Source of the DNA: Flavobacterium odoriferum
Lineage (GTDB): Bacteria; Bacteroidota; Bacteroidia; Flavobacteriales; Flavobacteriaceae
Assembly (NCBI RefSeq): GCF_025499515.1
Contig: NZ_JAMKFA010000007.1
Coordinates: 1 to 64,000 of the forward strand
DNA: 64,000 bases
Direction: 5' to 3'
Below are positions 33,816 to 43,316 of the stretch, in pieces. The position numbers and the translations under genes were made by a program. Within the stretch, counting starts at the first letter, position 1. Each line of letters opens with the position of its first letter. The notes beneath the pieces are model-generated. The model saw nothing but the letters and a program-made list of their open reading frames with translations. It searched no databases and was not told the origin of the DNA.

Positions 33816-35396
33816 ATGTCAGATTTTAAATTAAGAACGGAAAGCATTAAAGATGATGAAATCATCAATTTAGCAGTAAAAAATGCTAACGATAAAAAAA
33901 TAATAAAAGCATTAAAATCACCAGAACCATGTCTAATTGAAGGCTCAAGAGGCACTGGGAAATCATTTTTAATGAAAATTGCTCAAATAGATATTGATAA
34001 TAAAGACGATAAATTATTATCAGTTTTTATTTCATTTAATATTAGTTCATTAATTAATACAAGTGATAGTCTTCAATTTTATCATTGGATGTTAGCAAAA
34101 ACACTGAGAGCACTTTTGAATAAACTAAGAAAGAAAGGTCTTTATATATCAGATTATTCAAAATCACTATTAAGTAATGATAGTTCAGAAGATGAGCAGA
34201 CAATTGAAAATAATTTAAAATCAATTGTAGAATTATTTGAAAATTCATACAAAAATAATAAATCAATTAATATAAGTACATTACCAGATATTGAAGATGT
34301 TAAAGAAGCAATAAAAGAAATATGTGAAGTTAATAAATTAGAAAGAGTTTATTTTTTCTTTGACGAAGCCGCACATGTATTTAGACCAGAACAACAAAGA
34401 CAATTTTTCAATTTATTTAAAGATTTAAGATCACCTTTTATAACTTGTAATGCTGCCATTTATCCTGGCGTGACTCATTTTGGCGATTCATTCGAACCAA
34501 TTCATGATTGTATTTATGAAGTTTTAGATAGAAATATTTCTGAGAGTGACTATCTGGATTACTTCAAAAAAATGGTTTTTAAGCAAGCCGATTTAGGACT
34601 GAAGAAAAACATTAATGAACAAATCAACTTATTTAATACACTTGCATTGTCTTGTGGAGGTAATCCAAGAATATTATTAAAAACTTTGCAAGACATGTCA
34701 AAATTCAATACCTCTGAGGCAAACAAAGTAATTAAGGATTTTTATCGTATTAAAATTTGGTCTGAACATACAGAATTGGGTGAAAAATACAAAGGTCATC
34801 AAATATTGATTGATTGGGGTAGAGATTTTTTAGAGAAAACTGTAATACCTACAATAGTTTTAAATGAGAAATCAAGTATTTATTTCTGGGTAAACAAAGA
34901 TGTTCCTGAAGCAGTAAAAGAATCTTTAAGATTACTTACATATACTGGAATTATAAAAAAAATAGACTCAAGTGTGAGATCACATGGAAGTCTTGGTGTG
35001 AGATATGAAGTAAAATATGGTTGCATTATTTCTTTAGATGCAAATCCTCACAATATATCAAATGAATTATTTAAAATTAGGTCTATTCGACAATTTACAG
35101 CGTTCGGCAAAAACCATTCTGAATATGAAAAAATACAAAATCTTTCAGCCTCAATTTTAGAAGACGATCAATATAAAGCTTCTTTAGAGAGTATGTTAAA
35201 TAAAACAATTGATGTCCTCTCTTTAACAAATTTTCAAAAAGAAAGACTATTTAGCGCAAATATTAATACAATAGGTGATTTATATGGCTTAAAAGAAAGT
35301 GATTTAATTGAGAAAATCTATAATGTTGGTCCATCAAGGGCTAGAATAATGATGAATGCTGCAAACTCAGAACTACTTGAATATATTTCAGGATAA
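33816..35396 (+). CDS. ORC/STAND-type AAA ATPase with alpha-CTD-like tail, cassette gene 2
   Basis: 526 residues. Walker A GSRGTGKSF (about 43-51), Walker B VYFFFDEAAH (about 177-186) and a GGNPR sensor-2-like motif (about 280-284) place it with ORC/Cdc6-like or STAND ATPases. A winged-helix-like region follows (about 350-415). The C-terminal 58 residues (LTNFQKERLFSANINTIGDL, then YNVGPSRARIMMNAA) closely resemble the helix-hairpin-helix C-terminal domain of RNA polymerase alpha. No replication genes adjoin. A nucleic-acid-sensing switch for gene 1 is an inference. Confidence 0.75.
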   Translation: MSDFKLRTESIKDDEIINLAVKNANDKKIIKALKSPEPCLIEGSRGTGKSFLMKIAQIDIDNKDDKLLSVFISFNISSLINTSDSLQFYHWMLAKTLRALLNKLRKKGLYISDYSKSLLSNDSSEDEQTIENNLKSIVELFENSYKNNKSINISTLPDIEDVKEAIKEICEVNKLERVYFFFDEAAHVFRPEQQRQFFNLFKDLRSPFITCNAAIYPGVTHFGDSFEPIHDCIYEVLDRNISESDYLDYFKKMVFKQADLGLKKNINEQINLFNTLALSCGGNPRILLKTLQDMSKFNTSEANKVIKDFYRIKIWSEHTELGEKYKGHQILIDWGRDFLEKTVIPTIVLNEKSSIYFWVNKDVPEAVKESLRLLTYTGIIKKIDSSVRSHGSLGVRYEVKYGCIISLDANPHNISNELFKIRSIRQFTAFGKNHSEYEKIQNLSASILEDDQYKASLESMLNKTIDVLSLTNFQKERLFSANINTIGDLYGLKESDLIEKIYNVGPSRARIMMNAANSELLEYISG

Positions 35397-35403
35397 TAAA
35401 TTT

Positions 35404-35434
35404 GAAAACTCCCACTTACCACGGGAGTTTTTTT
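35404..35434 (+). terminator. Terminator of the ATPase cassette
   Basis: AAACTCCC and GGGAGTTT arms with a 9-base loop, then a T run, eight bases after the stop codon. Confidence 0.85.
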
Positions 35435-35489
35435 ATTCCCAAAACCCCAATAAACACAACCCTTCTTAATGAATTTATCTAAAATAACT

Positions 35490-35549
35490 AAATTTTTATT
35501 GTTTTTCAATAAATTTTTATTGACATTTGTAATGTAATTTTAAACTTTG
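35490..35549 (+). promoter_or_regulatory. Promoter with operator-like repeats for the DUF2975/HTH pair
   Basis: AAATTTTTATTG occurs twice, 21 bases apart (35490-35501 and 35511-35522). The second copy is half of a perfect inverted repeat CAATAAA-TT-TTTATTG (35507-35522). Its last three bases are the TTG that would serve as -33 element, 18 bases before TAAACTTTG (35541-35549), a near -7 box. A repressor bound here would block the promoter; the HTH protein encoded downstream is the natural candidate. Confidence 0.5.
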
Positions 35550-35554
35550 TAGTT

Positions 35555-36091
35555 ATGTCAAAAACAAACAACTTCGTATTTTGGGGCTTATATGTTATAG
35601 CTTGGCTAATTTTTGTGGGCTTGTCTATTGAAGCAGGAGGCTTAATCGTTAATTTCTTTTTTAGTCTCTATAACCCTGAATTTATTCAAAATCTGTATCA
35701 AAAGTTAGACTTGATGGAAATGTATCAAAACAGTAAATTAGCTTTTTTTGGTGTTTATAGTTTTATACTTATCATTTCTATTTTAAAAGCGGTGCTATTT
35801 TATGCCGTAATTCATCTCATGCACAAAATGGATTTATCAAAACCGTTCAACACATTTGTGGCAAAACAAATTTTACTTATTAGTTATTTTACCCTATCGA
35901 TTGGAGTATTAAGTCACATTGCCAGACAAATAGTTAAAAGTTTAATGCATCATGGTTTTGTACCGGATAACTTAAACCAATTTTGGGCAGACAGCGGTGC
36001 TTTTATTTTAATGGGAGGTGTTATCTATATTATCGCGATTATCTTTAAAAAAGGAATCGATATTCAAAACGAAAACGACTTAACTGTTTAA
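35555..36091 (+). CDS. DUF2975 membrane protein
   Basis: 178 residues with four membrane helices (about 8-32, 62-85, 105-128, 145-167). The length, the topology and the partner are those of the DUF2975 family, which is usually encoded directly before a small Cro/C1-type regulator, as here with three bases between. Function unknown; it may act as a membrane partner of that regulator. Confidence 0.85.
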   Translation: MSKTNNFVFWGLYVIAWLIFVGLSIEAGGLIVNFFFSLYNPEFIQNLYQKLDLMEMYQNSKLAFFGVYSFILIISILKAVLFYAVIHLMHKMDLSKPFNTFVAKQILLISYFTLSIGVLSHIARQIVKSLMHHGFVPDNLNQFWADSGAFILMGGVIYIIAIIFKKGIDIQNENDLTV

Positions 36092-36094
36092 GCT

Positions 36095-36301
36095 ATGCCA
36101 ATAATTGTAAACTTAGATGTGATGATGGCAAAACGCAAAATGTCGCTCAACGAACTTTCGGAAAAAGTAGACATTACCTTAGCGAATTTGTCCATTTTAA
36201 AAACTGGAAAGGCAAAAGCGGTTCGTTTTAGTACACTTGAAGCCATTTGCAAAGCCTTGGATTGTCAGCCTGGTGATATTTTAGAATTTGTGGAACACTA
36301 A
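36095..36301 (+). CDS. Small Cro/C1-type HTH regulator (YozG type)
   Basis: 68 residues, almost all one helix-turn-helix: MPIIVNLDVMMAKRKMSLNELSEKVDITLANLSILKTGKAKAVRFS in shorter parts, ending CKALDCQPGDILEFV. This is the short regulator normally paired with DUF2975. Likely to regulate its own operon through the repeats at 35490-35522. Confidence 0.92.
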   Translation: MPIIVNLDVMMAKRKMSLNELSEKVDITLANLSILKTGKAKAVRFSTLEAICKALDCQPGDILEFVEH

Positions 36302-36436
36302 AGCATGGATTATTGATGGTTCAATTTTCATTTAATTTCATTTGCTTTATATATCTTTACATCCCATTTGAAACCGTGTTTAGAAGGTTGCTATAAAACC
36401 CATCAATACCGATTCAGAATATAAAAACAACAATTT

Positions 36437-36931
36437 ATGACAGTTCAAATTTGTTCGTGTGAAGGTTTAGATCCAAAATGTAAAAAGTGTTTTGGAAGTG
36501 GTTATATGAATACGCAATTTGCAGAAAAAACTATAAAAGCTTCTGCTAAAAAAGAAAGTGCAAAACAAGAATCTTTTCTTCCCGATACTATAGAATCATT
36601 ATCCAGAAAAGAAATTGAAAATTTTGTACCTAAAATTATAGATACTTTAGATTTAAAATCGAAGAAGCAAATGCAAATTCTTCACGCAATTCCATTTAAC
36701 ACGACCACTTTTAGAAGAGATTTTAAAGCTAAATTTGAACTTTTAGGAAAAATAGAAGAAGAAAAACAATCGTTAAGAAATGAACTTGATGTAATTTCTA
36801 ATGCGTTATCATCTTCAAAATATAGTGTAGCATTCAAATATGGCCATTTTTTATCTGATAAAGTTATTGATGTAACTTCTAACCGAGAGCTTAAAACTTT
36901 AATTAGAGCATACAAAAAGCTTAAAAAATAA
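36437..36931 (+). CDS. Hypothetical protein with N-terminal Cys cluster
   Basis: 164 residues. The first 22 contain CSCEGLDPKCKKCFGSGYM, four Cys in a C-x-C...C-x2-C arrangement with the GSG of DnaJ-type zinc fingers, so it may bind zinc or a metal cluster. The rest is charged and helical, with a likely coiled coil at about 95-120 (FELLGKIEEEKQSLRNELD). I do not recognise the family. Stands alone before a terminator. Confidence 0.65.
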   Translation: MTVQICSCEGLDPKCKKCFGSGYMNTQFAEKTIKASAKKESAKQESFLPDTIESLSRKEIENFVPKIIDTLDLKSKKQMQILHAIPFNTTTFRRDFKAKFELLGKIEEEKQSLRNELDVISNALSSSKYSVAFKYGHFLSDKVIDVTSNRELKTLIRAYKKLKK

Positions 36932-36935
36932 AAAT

Positions 36936-36969
36936 AAAAAAATCCCGAGCTCACACTCGGGACTTTTTT
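36936..36969. terminator. Bidirectional terminator between the Cys-cluster gene and secA
   Basis: TCCCGAG (36943-36949) and CTCGGGA (36956-36962) with a 6-base loop, A run on the left and T run on the right; the genes converge. Confidence 0.85.
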
Positions 36970-36986
36970 ATTTCAACTAATACTTT

Positions 36987-39900
36987 TTATTCATTAACCA
37001 AAACCCATTCACCAGAAGCTAACATGCTCTCTGCTTTTTTGTATTTCATGGTTTCGCTTTTTCCACTCATTACATGTTTAATGGTAACTGTGTCATTACG
37101 ATTAATTTTTGGCATTTCTCTTGTAATCGTTTCTGTTACTTGAGGTCTTTGACTAGCCATTTCACCTGCTCTTCTTGCTTCACTTGCAGCATCATCACTA
37201 TCTAAATCTTCTTTTGTTTCAGTATAGTTTTCTTTTTGACGCACTTGCTTAGCTTCTTGAATGTCTGATGGACTTTGAGATGGTAAATCGCCTTTAAATA
37301 AGAACGAAATTACTTCTTTATTTACATCATCAATCATTTTTTTGAATAAGTTAAAAGCTTCAAATTTATAAATCAATAATGGATCTTTTTGTTCGTGAAC
37401 AGCTAATTGAACCGATTGTTTCAACTCGTCCATTTTACGTAAATGTTTTTTCCAAGCTTCATCTACAATAGCTAACGTGATGTTTTTCTCAAAATCAGCA
37501 ACTAATGATTTACCTTCTGAAGTATAAGCTTTTTCTAAATCAGTTACCACATTCAACGATTTTATTCCGTCTGTAAAAGGAACAATTATTCGTAAATATT
37601 GGCCATTGTTGTTTTCATATACATTTTTGATAATTGGGAAAGCCTCCGCAGCATTTCTCGCAATTTTATCATTATAATGTTCTAAAACAGCTTTATATGT
37701 TTTTCCTGTGATTTCTCTGTCTGAAAGCTTTGAAAATTCAGCTTGAGAAACTGGTGAACTAATTGAAAAATAGCGAATTAATTCGAACTCATAGTTTTTA
37801 AAATCACCCGATAATTTGTTTTGTTCCACTACTAATTCACAAGTGTCATACATCATGTTTGCGATGTCAACTTTCAAACGCTCTCCATGTAATGCGTGAC
37901 GTCTTCTTTTGTAAACTACTTCTCTTTGTGCATTCATTACGTCATCATATTCTAACAAACGTTTACGAACTCCAAAGTTATTTTCTTCTACTTTTTTCTG
38001 TGCTCTTTCGATAGATTTTGTCATCATAGAATGTTGAATTACTTCACCTTCTTTTAGACCAATTCTATCCATAACTTTCGCTACTCTTTCTGAACCGAAT
38101 AAACGCATTAAGTTATCTTCCAAAGACACGTAGAATTGAGAACTACCAACATCTCCTTGACGACCAGCACGACCTCTTAACTGACGGTCAACACGACGTG
38201 AATCATGACGTTCTGTTCCGATAATTGCCAAACCACCTGCTTTTTTAACTTCGTCAGATAATTTAATATCGGTTCCACGACCTGCCATATTGGTTGCGAT
38301 TGTAACTACTCCAGGTTTTCCAGCTTCTGCTACAATTTCTGCTTCACTTTTGTGCATTTTAGCATTCAATACATTGTGTTGAATGTTTCTAATTTTTAAC
38401 ATTCGGCTTAATAATTCCGAAATTTCTACCGATGTTGTACCAATCAATACAGGTCTTCCTGCATTTGATAATTGTACTACATCTTCGATAACTGCGTTGA
38501 ATTTTTCACGAACGGTTCTGTAAATTAAATCGTCTTTATCTTTACGAGCCATCGGACGGTTTGTAGGGATTTCCACAACATCTAATTTGTAAATTTCCCA
38601 AAACTCTCCAGCTTCTGTTGATGCAGTTCCTGTCATTCCACCTAATTTGCTGTACATACGGAAATAATTCTGTAATGTAACCGTTGCAAATGTTTGAGTA
38701 GCAGCTTCAATTTTTACGTTCTCTTTTGCTTCAATTGCTTGGTGTAAACCATCTGAGTAACGACGACCGTCCATAATACGACCAGTTTGCTCATCAACAA
38801 TCATTACTTTATTGTCCATGATAACGTATTCAGTATCTTTTTCAAATAAAGTATATGCTTTTAATAATTGCGTTAAAGTATGAATACGTTCTGATTTTAT
38901 AGAAAAATCTTTGAATAATTCTTCTTTACGTTCAGCTTCTTCCTCAGTTGAAAGATTTGATTTTTCGATTTGAGCAATTTCAGTTCCAATATCTGGTAGT
39001 ACGAAAAATTGCGCATCGGTATCTTGTGACAAGTATTGAATCCCGTTATCAGTTAATTCAACTTGATTGTTTTTTTCTTCGATAACAAAGTATAACGCCT
39101 CATCAATTTTTGGCATTTCTCTGTTGTTATCTTGCATGTATTGGTTTTCGGTCTTTTGCAATAATTGTTTTACACCTTCTTCCGATAAAAATTTTATTAA
39201 TGCTTTACTCTTTGGTAATGCTCTGTGAGATCGTAATAAGTAAAATCCTGCTTCTTTATTGTTTCCTTCTTTGAACAAACGTTTTGCTTCAGTTAAACAA
39301 TCTGTAGCTAATTTTCGCTGTAAGGTTACTAAGTTTTCAACTTTTGGTTTTAACTCGTTGAATTCATGACGGTCACCTTGTGGAACTGGTCCAGAAATAA
39401 TTAATGGTGTTCTTGCATCATCCACTAAAACCGAATCGACCTCATCGACAATGGCATAATTGTGTTTACGTTGAACCAAATCTTCTGGAGCATGCGCCAT
39501 ATTATCTCTCAAATAATCGAAACCAAATTCGTTATTTGTTCCATAAGTAATATCGGCTTCGTACGCTTTTCTTCTTTCTGGAGAATTTGGCTGATGATTG
39601 TCAATACAATCCACAGTTAAGCCATGGAACTCGAATAAAGGCGCTTTCCAAGTGCTATCACGTTTTGCTAAATAGTCATTCACTGTTACTAAATGCACAC
39701 CGTTTCCTGTTAAGGCATTTAAGTATAATGGTAATGTTGCAACTAATGTTTTTCCTTCACCTGTTTGCATTTCGGCAATTTTACCTTGATGCAACACCAC
39801 TCCACCAATCAACTGAACATCGTAGTGAATCATGTCCCAAGTGATAGCTTTACCAGCTGCATTCCAAGAATTGGCCCAAGTAGCGTTATCACCTTCAATA

Positions 39901-40343
39901 GTAATGTACGATTTAGTTGCTGACAACTCTCTGTCTTTTGGAGTAGCAGTCACAGTTAAAGAAGTGTTTTCTTTAAAACGACGAGCCGTTTCTTTTACAA
40001 CTGCAAAAGCTTCAGGAAGAATTTCATTTAATACTTTCTCAGAAATTTCATAAGCTTCTTTTTCGATTTTATCGATTTCAGCATAAATATCTTCACGAGC
40101 ATCAATATCTTGTGTTTGCTCTGCTTCTTGCCTTAGCGAAACAATTTTGTTGTCTTTCTCGGCACGAGCTTGTTGAATTTTAGCTTTAAATTCGGCTGTT
40201 TTAGCACGCAATTCGTCATGGGATAATGCTTTTAAGGCACTTTCAAACGATTTTACTTTTGTGATTATAGGTTGAATCGCTTTTACATCTTTCTCCGATT
40301 TATCACCCACAAAAGCCTTCAATATGGAATTTATGATACTCAT
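36987..40343 (-). CDS. secA: Preprotein translocase ATPase SecA
   Basis: 1118 residues from the ATG at 40343 ([19 protein letters not shown]); twelve upstream in-frame residues are not expected. SecA drives proteins through SecYEG. Walker A is [11 protein letters not shown], the DEAD-type motif is [20 protein letters not shown], and later motifs [10 protein letters not shown] and GRAGRQGD are clear. Longer than E. coli SecA (901) because of Bacteroidetes-type insertions between the two motor halves. The C-terminal Cys-rich zinc motif is absent; the protein ends with a short [16 protein letters not shown] segment. Confidence 0.97.
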   Translation of the reverse strand: MSIINSILKAFVGDKSEKDVKAIQPIITKVKSFESALKALSHDELRAKTAEFKAKIQQARAEKDNKIVSLRQEAEQTQDIDAREDIYAEIDKIEKEAYEISEKVLNEILPEAFAVVKETARRFKENTSLTVTATPKDRELSATKSYITIEGDNATWANSWNAAGKAITWDMIHYDVQLIGGVVLHQGKIAEMQTGEGKTLVATLPLYLNALTGNGVHLVTVNDYLAKRDSTWKAPLFEFHGLTVDCIDNHQPNSPERRKAYEADITYGTNNEFGFDYLRDNMAHAPEDLVQRKHNYAIVDEVDSVLVDDARTPLIISGPVPQGDRHEFNELKPKVENLVTLQRKLATDCLTEAKRLFKEGNNKEAGFYLLRSHRALPKSKALIKFLSEEGVKQLLQKTENQYMQDNNREMPKIDEALYFVIEEKNNQVELTDNGIQYLSQDTDAQFFVLPDIGTEIAQIEKSNLSTEEEAERKEELFKDFSIKSERIHTLTQLLKAYTLFEKDTEYVIMDNKVMIVDEQTGRIMDGRRYSDGLHQAIEAKENVKIEAATQTFATVTLQNYFRMYSKLGGMTGTASTEAGEFWEIYKLDVVEIPTNRPMARKDKDDLIYRTVREKFNAVIEDVVQLSNAGRPVLIGTTSVEISELLSRMLKIRNIQHNVLNAKMHKSEAEIVAEAGKPGVVTIATNMAGRGTDIKLSDEVKKAGGLAIIGTERHDSRRVDRQLRGRAGRQGDVGSSQFYVSLEDNLMRLFGSERVAKVMDRIGLKEGEVIQHSMMTKSIERAQKKVEENNFGVRKRLLEYDDVMNAQREVVYKRRRHALHGERLKVDIANMMYDTCELVVEQNKLSGDFKNYEFELIRYFSISSPVSQAEFSKLSDREITGKTYKAVLEHYNDKIARNAAEAFPIIKNVYENNNGQYLRIIVPFTDGIKSLNVVTDLEKAYTSEGKSLVADFEKNITLAIVDEAWKKHLRKMDELKQSVQLAVHEQKDPLLIYKFEAFNLFKKMIDDVNKEVISFLFKGDLPSQSPSDIQEAKQVRQKENYTETKEDLDSDDAASEARRAGEMASQRPQVTETITREMPKINRNDTVTIKHVMSGKSETMKYKKAESMLASGEWVLVNE

Positions 40344-40379
40344 AATTTTAATTTTCTTTTTAATTGCTTGTAAAACCAC

Positions 40380-40406
40380 AAAAAAAGTCTCAGTAAAGAG
40401 ACTTTG
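40380..40406 (-). terminator. Terminator of the DUF2795 gene
   Basis: AAAGTCTC and GAGACTTT arms with a 6-base loop, T run on the minus-strand side, between the DUF2795 stop and the secA start. Confidence 0.75.
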
Positions 40407-40429
40407 TTTCTGTTGTGTTTATTTATTTT

Positions 40430-40651
40430 CTAATATTCATCCTCATTCCAAAGATAATCTTCGTCTGTAGGATAATCTGGCCAAATCTCTTCCATCATTT
40501 CATAGATTTCACCTTCGTCTTCTATAGACTGTAAGTTTTCCACTACTTCTAATGGTGCTCCAGTTCTGATAGCATAGTCGATAAGTTCGTCTTTGGTCGC
40601 TGGCCAAGGGGCATCACTCAAATATGACGCTAATTCTAATGTCCAATACAT
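40430..40651 (-). CDS. DUF2795 protein
   Basis: 73 residues, very acidic. APWPATKDELIDYAIRTGAPLEVVENLQSI is the DUF2795 core, followed by an Asp/Glu/Tyr-rich tail ending EDEY. Members are short proteins of unknown function. In Flavobacteria a gene of this kind often lies beside secA, as here. Confidence 0.87.
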   Translation of the reverse strand: MYWTLELASYLSDAPWPATKDELIDYAIRTGAPLEVVENLQSIEDEGEIYEMMEEIWPDYPTDEDYLWNEDEY

Positions 40652-40850
40652 CTTTTTATCGATTTAAGTTTATGCAAAAATAAATTTATTACTCAAAAAA
40701 TCAAGTTTTTTTTTACTTTTTTTAATAATTTTTAAGAACGTTTATTTTTTAGTGGTCAACGATACTTTTTCTTCAATAAATAAAAGCATTGAGCTTCTTA
40801 TTTAATTACATCAAAATATTACTTTAACCTACTGTTTAAAATACAGAGGA

Positions 40851-41420
40851 TTACTTACGAGGAATCCATTGTACTTCATCAGCGTTCAAATCATGAGACA
40901 ACTTTCGTGCCAACACAAAAAGATAGTCAGAAAGTCGGTTTAGGTACTTAATTACGCGTTCATCTGTCGGTTCTATGTCATTCAAATGTACTGCTAAACG
41001 CTCGGCTCTACGGCATACACAGCGTGCTATATGACAATATGACACCGTTGTATGACCACCTGGCAAAACAAAATGTGTCATTGGCGGTAAAGCTTCTTCC
41101 ATGGTATCAATTTCATTTTCCAAAAACTCAATATCTGACTCAATAATACCAAGATTTTGCAAACGTGGCTGACCATTTTTCAAAGTTTCTTTTTCTGGTG
41201 GAGTTGCTAAAATAGCGCCGACAGTAAATAATCTGTCTTGTATTTCAATTAATACATTTTTGTACAAATCGCTCATGTCTTGGTCGCGAATTAATCCAAT
41301 GTGTGAATTTAATTCATCAACAGTTCCATAACTTTCGATTCTGATATGGTGTTTTGGTACACGCGTTCCACCAAATAATGCTGTGGTTCCGGTGTCGCCT
41401 GTTTTGGTATAAACTTTCAT
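40851..41420 (-). CDS. Cob(I)alamin adenosyltransferase, PduO type
   Basis: 189 residues of the PduO-type ATP:corrinoid adenosyltransferase. The ATP-binding N-terminus TKTGDTGTTALFGGTRVPK (5-23), the SYGTVDELNSHIG helix (about 30-42) and the RCVCRRAERLAV motif (about 130-141) with the late NRLSDYLFVLAR are all present. It makes adenosylcobalamin, the cofactor of the IcmF mutase encoded at 25233-28658. The PPK2 gene lies 52 bases upstream in the same direction. Confidence 0.94.
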   Translation of the reverse strand: MKVYTKTGDTGTTALFGGTRVPKHHIRIESYGTVDELNSHIGLIRDQDMSDLYKNVLIEIQDRLFTVGAILATPPEKETLKNGQPRLQNLGIIESDIEFLENEIDTMEEALPPMTHFVLPGGHTTVSYCHIARCVCRRAERLAVHLNDIEPTDERVIKYLNRLSDYLFVLARKLSHDLNADEVQWIPRK

Positions 41421-41472
41421 TTTTAGTGTTTATAGTTTTTGGTTTGTTGTTTATTGTTTATTGTTCTTGAAG

Positions 41473-42348
41473 TTATTTCTTCAATTGTGTTCTATATTCT
41501 TCAATGTTTGCTTTGACTTTTGGATCCAATTCTGGTTCGGCAATATCGGTTAGCTTTTCCATTTCTTCCCAAATAATTTTTGCTACAATATATCGTGCAA
41601 CACCTTTATCATCAGCAGGAATTATGTACCAAGGCGCAAAATCGGTTGATGTTTTGTTGATTGCTTCTTCGTAATATTTCATATAATCATCCCAAAGTGC
41701 GCGCTCTTTTAAATCACCAGTACTGAATTTCCAATTATCTTCTAGGTTTTCTAATCGTTTCAATAAACGTTCACGTTGTTCATCTTTACTCATGTGAAAG
41801 TAAAATTTCAACACTTTGGTTCCGTTTAACGAAATATGTTTTTCAAAATTTACCATTTGTTCCATGCGATTTTCCCAAAATTGAGGTGTAATATCCTCCA
41901 CTTTTTCAATTCCTGGCAAGTTTTCAAACAAAATATATTCGGGATGTACTCGCGTTACTAATACATTTTCATAATGCGTACGATTGAAGACAGCGAATTT
42001 CCCTTTTTCGGGCAAAGCTAAATAATGACGCCATAAATAATCGTGTTCTAATTCGGTTGAATTAGGCGTTTTGAAACTATGTACCACTACTCCACGCGGA
42101 TTAAATTCTTTAAAAACCTCACGAATTAAGCTATCTTTTCCACTGGTATCCATTCCTTGTAAACAAATCAAAAATGCATGACGATTGTGCGCGTACATGG
42201 CATCTTGCTTTTTAGAAAGCTTTTGTTGAATTTTATCTAAGGCTAATTCTTCTTGATCTTTATCGGTATCTATGTTTAATTTCGTAGCAAAATCGGCTAA
42301 TTTAATAGTTGTTTTTACTTTAAAATCTTCAATATTTATGTTTTCCAT
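41473..42348 (-). CDS. Polyphosphate kinase 2 family phosphotransferase
   Basis: 291 residues, one PPK2 domain: Walker A GMDTSGKDSLIR near 65-76, the lid and Walker B region FNRTHYENVLVTRVHPE near 121-137, and ENRMEQMVNFEKHISLNGT near 160. These enzymes move phosphate between polyphosphate and nucleotides; one-domain members act on nucleoside mono- or diphosphates. Which one is used here cannot be told. Start MENINIEDFKVK is the ATG at 42348. Confidence 0.93.
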   Translation of the reverse strand: MENINIEDFKVKTTIKLADFATKLNIDTDKDQEELALDKIQQKLSKKQDAMYAHNRHAFLICLQGMDTSGKDSLIREVFKEFNPRGVVVHSFKTPNSTELEHDYLWRHYLALPEKGKFAVFNRTHYENVLVTRVHPEYILFENLPGIEKVEDITPQFWENRMEQMVNFEKHISLNGTKVLKFYFHMSKDEQRERLLKRLENLEDNWKFSTGDLKERALWDDYMKYYEEAINKTSTDFAPWYIIPADDKGVARYIVAKIIWEEMEKLTDIAEPELDPKVKANIEEYRTQLKK

Positions 42349-42434
42349 TTTATATCGCTTTTTAATAAATGTAAAAATAGTACTTTTATGAGCAATTTCT
42401 GACTTAAAAACTTCATAAAGTTATTGGTAAAAAT

Positions 42435-43256
42435 ATGGAAAATTTCAAACTTACAAATCTCTTCACTATAAAAGGTATTGCAGCTCCGTCTGGTTTGTTG
42501 TACACACAAAATGTTTTATTTCTTATTTCAGATTCGAGTAATTTTTTGTACCAATATGACATTGATAAAAAACTTTTATTAAAATTTCCATTGATAAAAG
42601 AGGCAAAAGAAAACATAGAAAAAGCTGAAAAACCTGATTTAGAAAGCATCACGCAACATGGAAATCAGTTAATAATGTTGGGTTCTGGTTCTACCAAAAA
42701 AAGAAATTCGATGTTTACTTTAGATTTAGGTTCGGATGCTTTGCAATCACAAGATTTATCAGCTCTATACCAGAAATTAAAAGATGTTGGTTCGTTTACC
42801 GATGACCAATTGAATATTGAAGGTGCTATTTATGCGCATCAAACCATGTTACTTTTTCAAAGAGGCAATTCAAAAAATAGTCAAAATGGTATTTTTATTA
42901 TCCCAAATAACCAAGAAGATGGTATTCGATTTGTGCCGATTTCGCTTCCAACATTAGATGATGTAGAAACTACTTTTACCGATGCAATTTTGGTTGGTGA
43001 TAAAATTTATTTCTTGGCTTGCGCTGAAAACACCGAATCTACTTATGAAGATGGCGAAGTCTTAGGAACCATTTTAGGCATAATGCACGCGCCAACATTT
43101 GAAATTATAGATGTTCAATTATTATCGGAACATCAGAAATTTGAAGGCATTACGCTTTACAAGGAATCAGAAACCGAATTAGAATTTTTATTGTGCGAAG
43201 ACAATGATACGGAAACTATAGAAGCTGAAATTTATAAATTAACGTTGAAGAAATAA
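42435..43256 (+). CDS. Beta-propeller-like hypothetical protein (DUF6929-like)
   Basis: 273 residues, soluble, beta-rich with repeated blade-like segments (GLLYTQNVLFLISDSSNFLYQYD; QLIMLGSGSTKKRNSMFTLDL; GDKIYFLACAENTES). I believe it belongs to DUF6929, found in Bacteroidetes, but give this with caution. Divergent from the PPK2 gene with 86 bases between them. Function unknown. Confidence 0.65.
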   Translation: MENFKLTNLFTIKGIAAPSGLLYTQNVLFLISDSSNFLYQYDIDKKLLLKFPLIKEAKENIEKAEKPDLESITQHGNQLIMLGSGSTKKRNSMFTLDLGSDALQSQDLSALYQKLKDVGSFTDDQLNIEGAIYAHQTMLLFQRGNSKNSQNGIFIIPNNQEDGIRFVPISLPTLDDVETTFTDAILVGDKIYFLACAENTESTYEDGEVLGTILGIMHAPTFEIIDVQLLSEHQKFEGITLYKESETELEFLLCEDNDTETIEAEIYKLTLKK

Positions 43257-43316
43257 TTTTTTATTTACTAACCAACCATTTGAAGAAAATCTGCATCTAT
43301 GTAATAAAAAGATTCC

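Noticed and set aside
33816..35396. Replication initiator of a plasmid or chromosome origin
   Set aside because: No iterons, DnaA-box cluster or partition genes nearby, and dnaN lies 18 kb away without dnaA; the paired helical gene fits a cassette better.
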